Shown here one piece after another: positions 14,076-15,299 of a stretch of 15,299 nt of DNA (its first letter is position 1; each line of letters begins with the position of its first letter). Below the pieces are notes generated by a model, which saw nothing but the letters and a program-made list of their open reading frames with translations, ran no database searches and had not been told where the DNA came from. A program made the position numbers and the translations under genes. Source of the stretch: JAYZBC01 sp036339375 (GTDB lineage Bacteria > Pseudomonadota > Alphaproteobacteria > MPNO01 > UBA2964); NCBI GenBank assembly GCA_036339375.1, contig JAYZBC010000097.1:1-15299 (forward strand), given 5' to 3'.

Positions 14076-15068
14076 CTAGATTTTTTTTAAAATATCCATC
14101 AATTCAACCAGTTCGCCGGGAATTCTAGAATCGAAATTAAGCGTATTTCGGTGAACAGGGTGTTTAAACGCTAACGTTTTGGCATGTAGGGCTTGACCAT
14201 TCAAGCTTTTAATTTTTGTTAAAATTTTTTCATTCAGGTTGATTTGGCGTGCCCGACGCATTCCCCCCCCATAAATTGGGTCCCCAATAATAGGATGACC
14301 AATATGTGACATGTGAACACGAATTTGGTGGGTTCTCCCTGTTTTCAAGTGGCATTCCAATAGGCTTGCCTTTATACCAAATGTTAACTCAACTTTGTAA
14401 TTGGTAATTGCAATTTTGCCGCCCATTTTTCTAACTGCCATTCTTTTTCGGTTTTTGTGACTGCGACCTATATTGTTTTTTAAACATCCCTTCATAGTTT
14501 GTGGAACACCCCAAACCAAAGCTACGTATGTTCGTTGAATGGATCGTGCAGAAAATTGTTCAGAAAGGCTTATGTGAGTCACATCATTCTTAGCAGCTAC
14601 TATTAGCCCACTTGTTTCTTTGTCCAAACGGTGAACAATGCCAGGCCGTTTTACTCCACCAATGCCCGACAAACTTTCTCCGCAATGAGCAAGTAGCGCA
14701 TTTACTAAAGTCCCATCTGAATTACCTGGTGCAGGATGAACTACCATTCCTGCTGGTTTGTTGATTACAACCAAATGTTCATCTTCAAAAACAATTTCTA
14801 AGGGTAGTTTTTGAGGTTTTGGTCCAGCAACTTCCGGTTGCGGTATTTTAATGCAAAAGTTTTGACCTTGTTTGACCCTGTATGACGGGTCCTTTATTGT
14901 ATGCCCATCTAAAGTAAGGTAACCCTTGATTATAAGAGCTTTTAATCGCGTTCTGGACACGTGAGATAAGTGCATTGCTATTAGACGGTCAACCCTATCA
15001 CCAGGCATTGCTGCTGAAACCGTATGTTTTATTACATCTGGTGGGGTTTTATTCCCCTGATTTAACAT
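14076..15068 (-). CDS. rluD: 23S rRNA pseudouridine synthase, RluD/RluA family
   Basis: Converts specific uridines of 23S rRNA (helix 69 for RluD) to pseudouridine, aiding ribosome assembly. With the start at 15068 the protein has 330 residues, normal for RluD. An S4 RNA-binding domain (about 18-75) precedes the catalytic domain with VHRLDKETSG, whose Asp149 is the catalytic residue. The motifs VINKPAGMVVHPAPG and CHLKTGRTHQIRVHM are also present. The start is uncertain: the frame is open to ATG 15152, with further ATGs at 15128, 15092 and 15089. I prefer 15068 because the longer forms overlap the divergent small gene, add sequence unlike the family, and start beside or within a TATAAT. None has a good ribosome binding site. 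rluD next to rpoH is a common alphaproteobacterial arrangement. Confidence 0.9.
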   Translation of the reverse strand: MLNQGNKTPPDVIKHTVSAAMPGDRVDRLIAMHLSHVSRTRLKALIIKGYLTLDGHTIKDPSYRVKQGQNFCIKIPQPEVAGPKPQKLPLEIVFEDEHLVVINKPAGMVVHPAPGNSDGTLVNALLAHCGESLSGIGGVKRPGIVHRLDKETSGLIVAAKNDVTHISLSEQFSARSIQRTYVALVWGVPQTMKGCLKNNIGRSHKNRKRMAVRKMGGKIAITNYKVELTFGIKASLLECHLKTGRTHQIRVHMSHIGHPIIGDPIYGGGMRRARQINLNEKILTKIKSLNGQALHAKTLAFKHPVHRNTLNFDSRIPGELVELMDILKKI

Positions 15069-15090
15069 TTTAGGAGACTGATTACACATC

Positions 15091-15299
15091 ATGAGAGCGC
15101 TCAAGGGTTTAGTGATATTTTTAGGCATTCTAATTTTTGTTGGTTTGACCATTATAGCTATCGAAATTTTTGATCGCTACGGCAATTCCAGTGATGTGCT
15201 TCAATCGGTTGAAAACAAATCTAATGTTTTCGAGGAAGTTCGAAGGTTTGGTGAGAAAAAAATAATCATTCCAAAAGGCACAAAAATTTTGGAAACAAA
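15091..15299 (+). CDS. DUF6476-type small membrane protein, N-terminal part
   Basis: An open frame begins at ATG 15091 and runs off the window after 69 codons. It starts MRALKGLVIF and has one hydrophobic segment (about residues 5-25) likely to anchor it in the inner membrane. A polar stretch follows, then FGEKKIIIPKGTKI (about 53-66). Small proteins of this pattern, encoded divergently from rluD in alphaproteobacteria, are classed as DUF6476; function unknown. The match is from memory of the N-terminal pattern and the gene position. AGGAG at 15072-15076 is 14 bases before the ATG, further than usual. The gene begins only 22 bases from the chosen rluD start, so each promoter must lie within the other gene. 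Confidence 0.6.
   Translation, partial: MRALKGLVIFLGILIFVGLTIIAIEIFDRYGNSSDVLQSVENKSNVFEEVRRFGEKKIIIPKGTKILET
15151..15156 (-). promoter_or_regulatory. Possible -10 element for rluD
   Basis: A perfect TATAAT lies on the minus strand at 15156-15151, overlapping the most upstream ATG of the rluD frame. The matching -35 region is poor. If used, transcription would begin near 15144, which would exclude the ATG at 15152 as the start and leave about 75 bases before ATG 15068. The element lies within the coding part of the divergent small gene. Confidence 0.25.

Overview
The window is a chromosomal segment of an A+T-rich alphaproteobacterium. The evidence is a serC-serA pair behind a serC-type RNA leader, a hisZ-purA pair, two different sigma-32 (RpoH) genes, rluD next to rpoH with a divergent small membrane protein of DUF6476 type, and an OmpR/EnvZ-like pair of the alphaproteobacterial kind. 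A free-living, possibly marine, Rhodospirillales-like lineage is my guess. No rRNA, tRNA, insertion sequence, phage gene or CRISPR array was seen.

Layout. From 131 to 2577 lie proC (+), an atypical rpoH paralogue (-) and a divergent TetR/COQ9-like regulator (+); the last two share a compact back-to-back promoter region. From 2709 to 4724 lies a two-component operon (-), response regulator first and EnvZ-like kinase second. The region 4725-5060 is the only gene-free stretch over 300 bases; it ends in an extended -10 promoter and a structured RNA leader whose last hairpin covers the serC ribosome binding site. From 5061 to 7849 are serC and serA, overlapping by ATGA, which carry out the first two steps of serine synthesis. 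From 7851 to 10411 is an accessory block: a beta-carbonic-anhydrase-like gene (-) that has lost two zinc ligands and the catalytic arginine, head-to-head with the alpha and beta subunits of a Rieske ring-hydroxylating oxygenase. From 10521 to 12992 are hisZ (histidine biosynthesis control) and purA (AMP synthesis). From 13097 to 15068 are the canonical rpoH and rluD (-), and a small membrane-protein gene runs off the right edge (+).

How it fits together. Most genes are core metabolism or stress control: proline (proC), serine (serCA), histidine (hisZ), AMP (purA), heat shock (two rpoH genes) and 23S rRNA pseudouridylation (rluD). The serC leader suggests that serine synthesis is controlled at translation. 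The accessory block is the least ordinary part. Its Rieske oxygenase has no ferredoxin or reductase gene here, and its divergent partner looks like a carbonic-anhydrase pseudoenzyme. This block, the serC leader and the divergent rpoH promoter region deserve the most attention.
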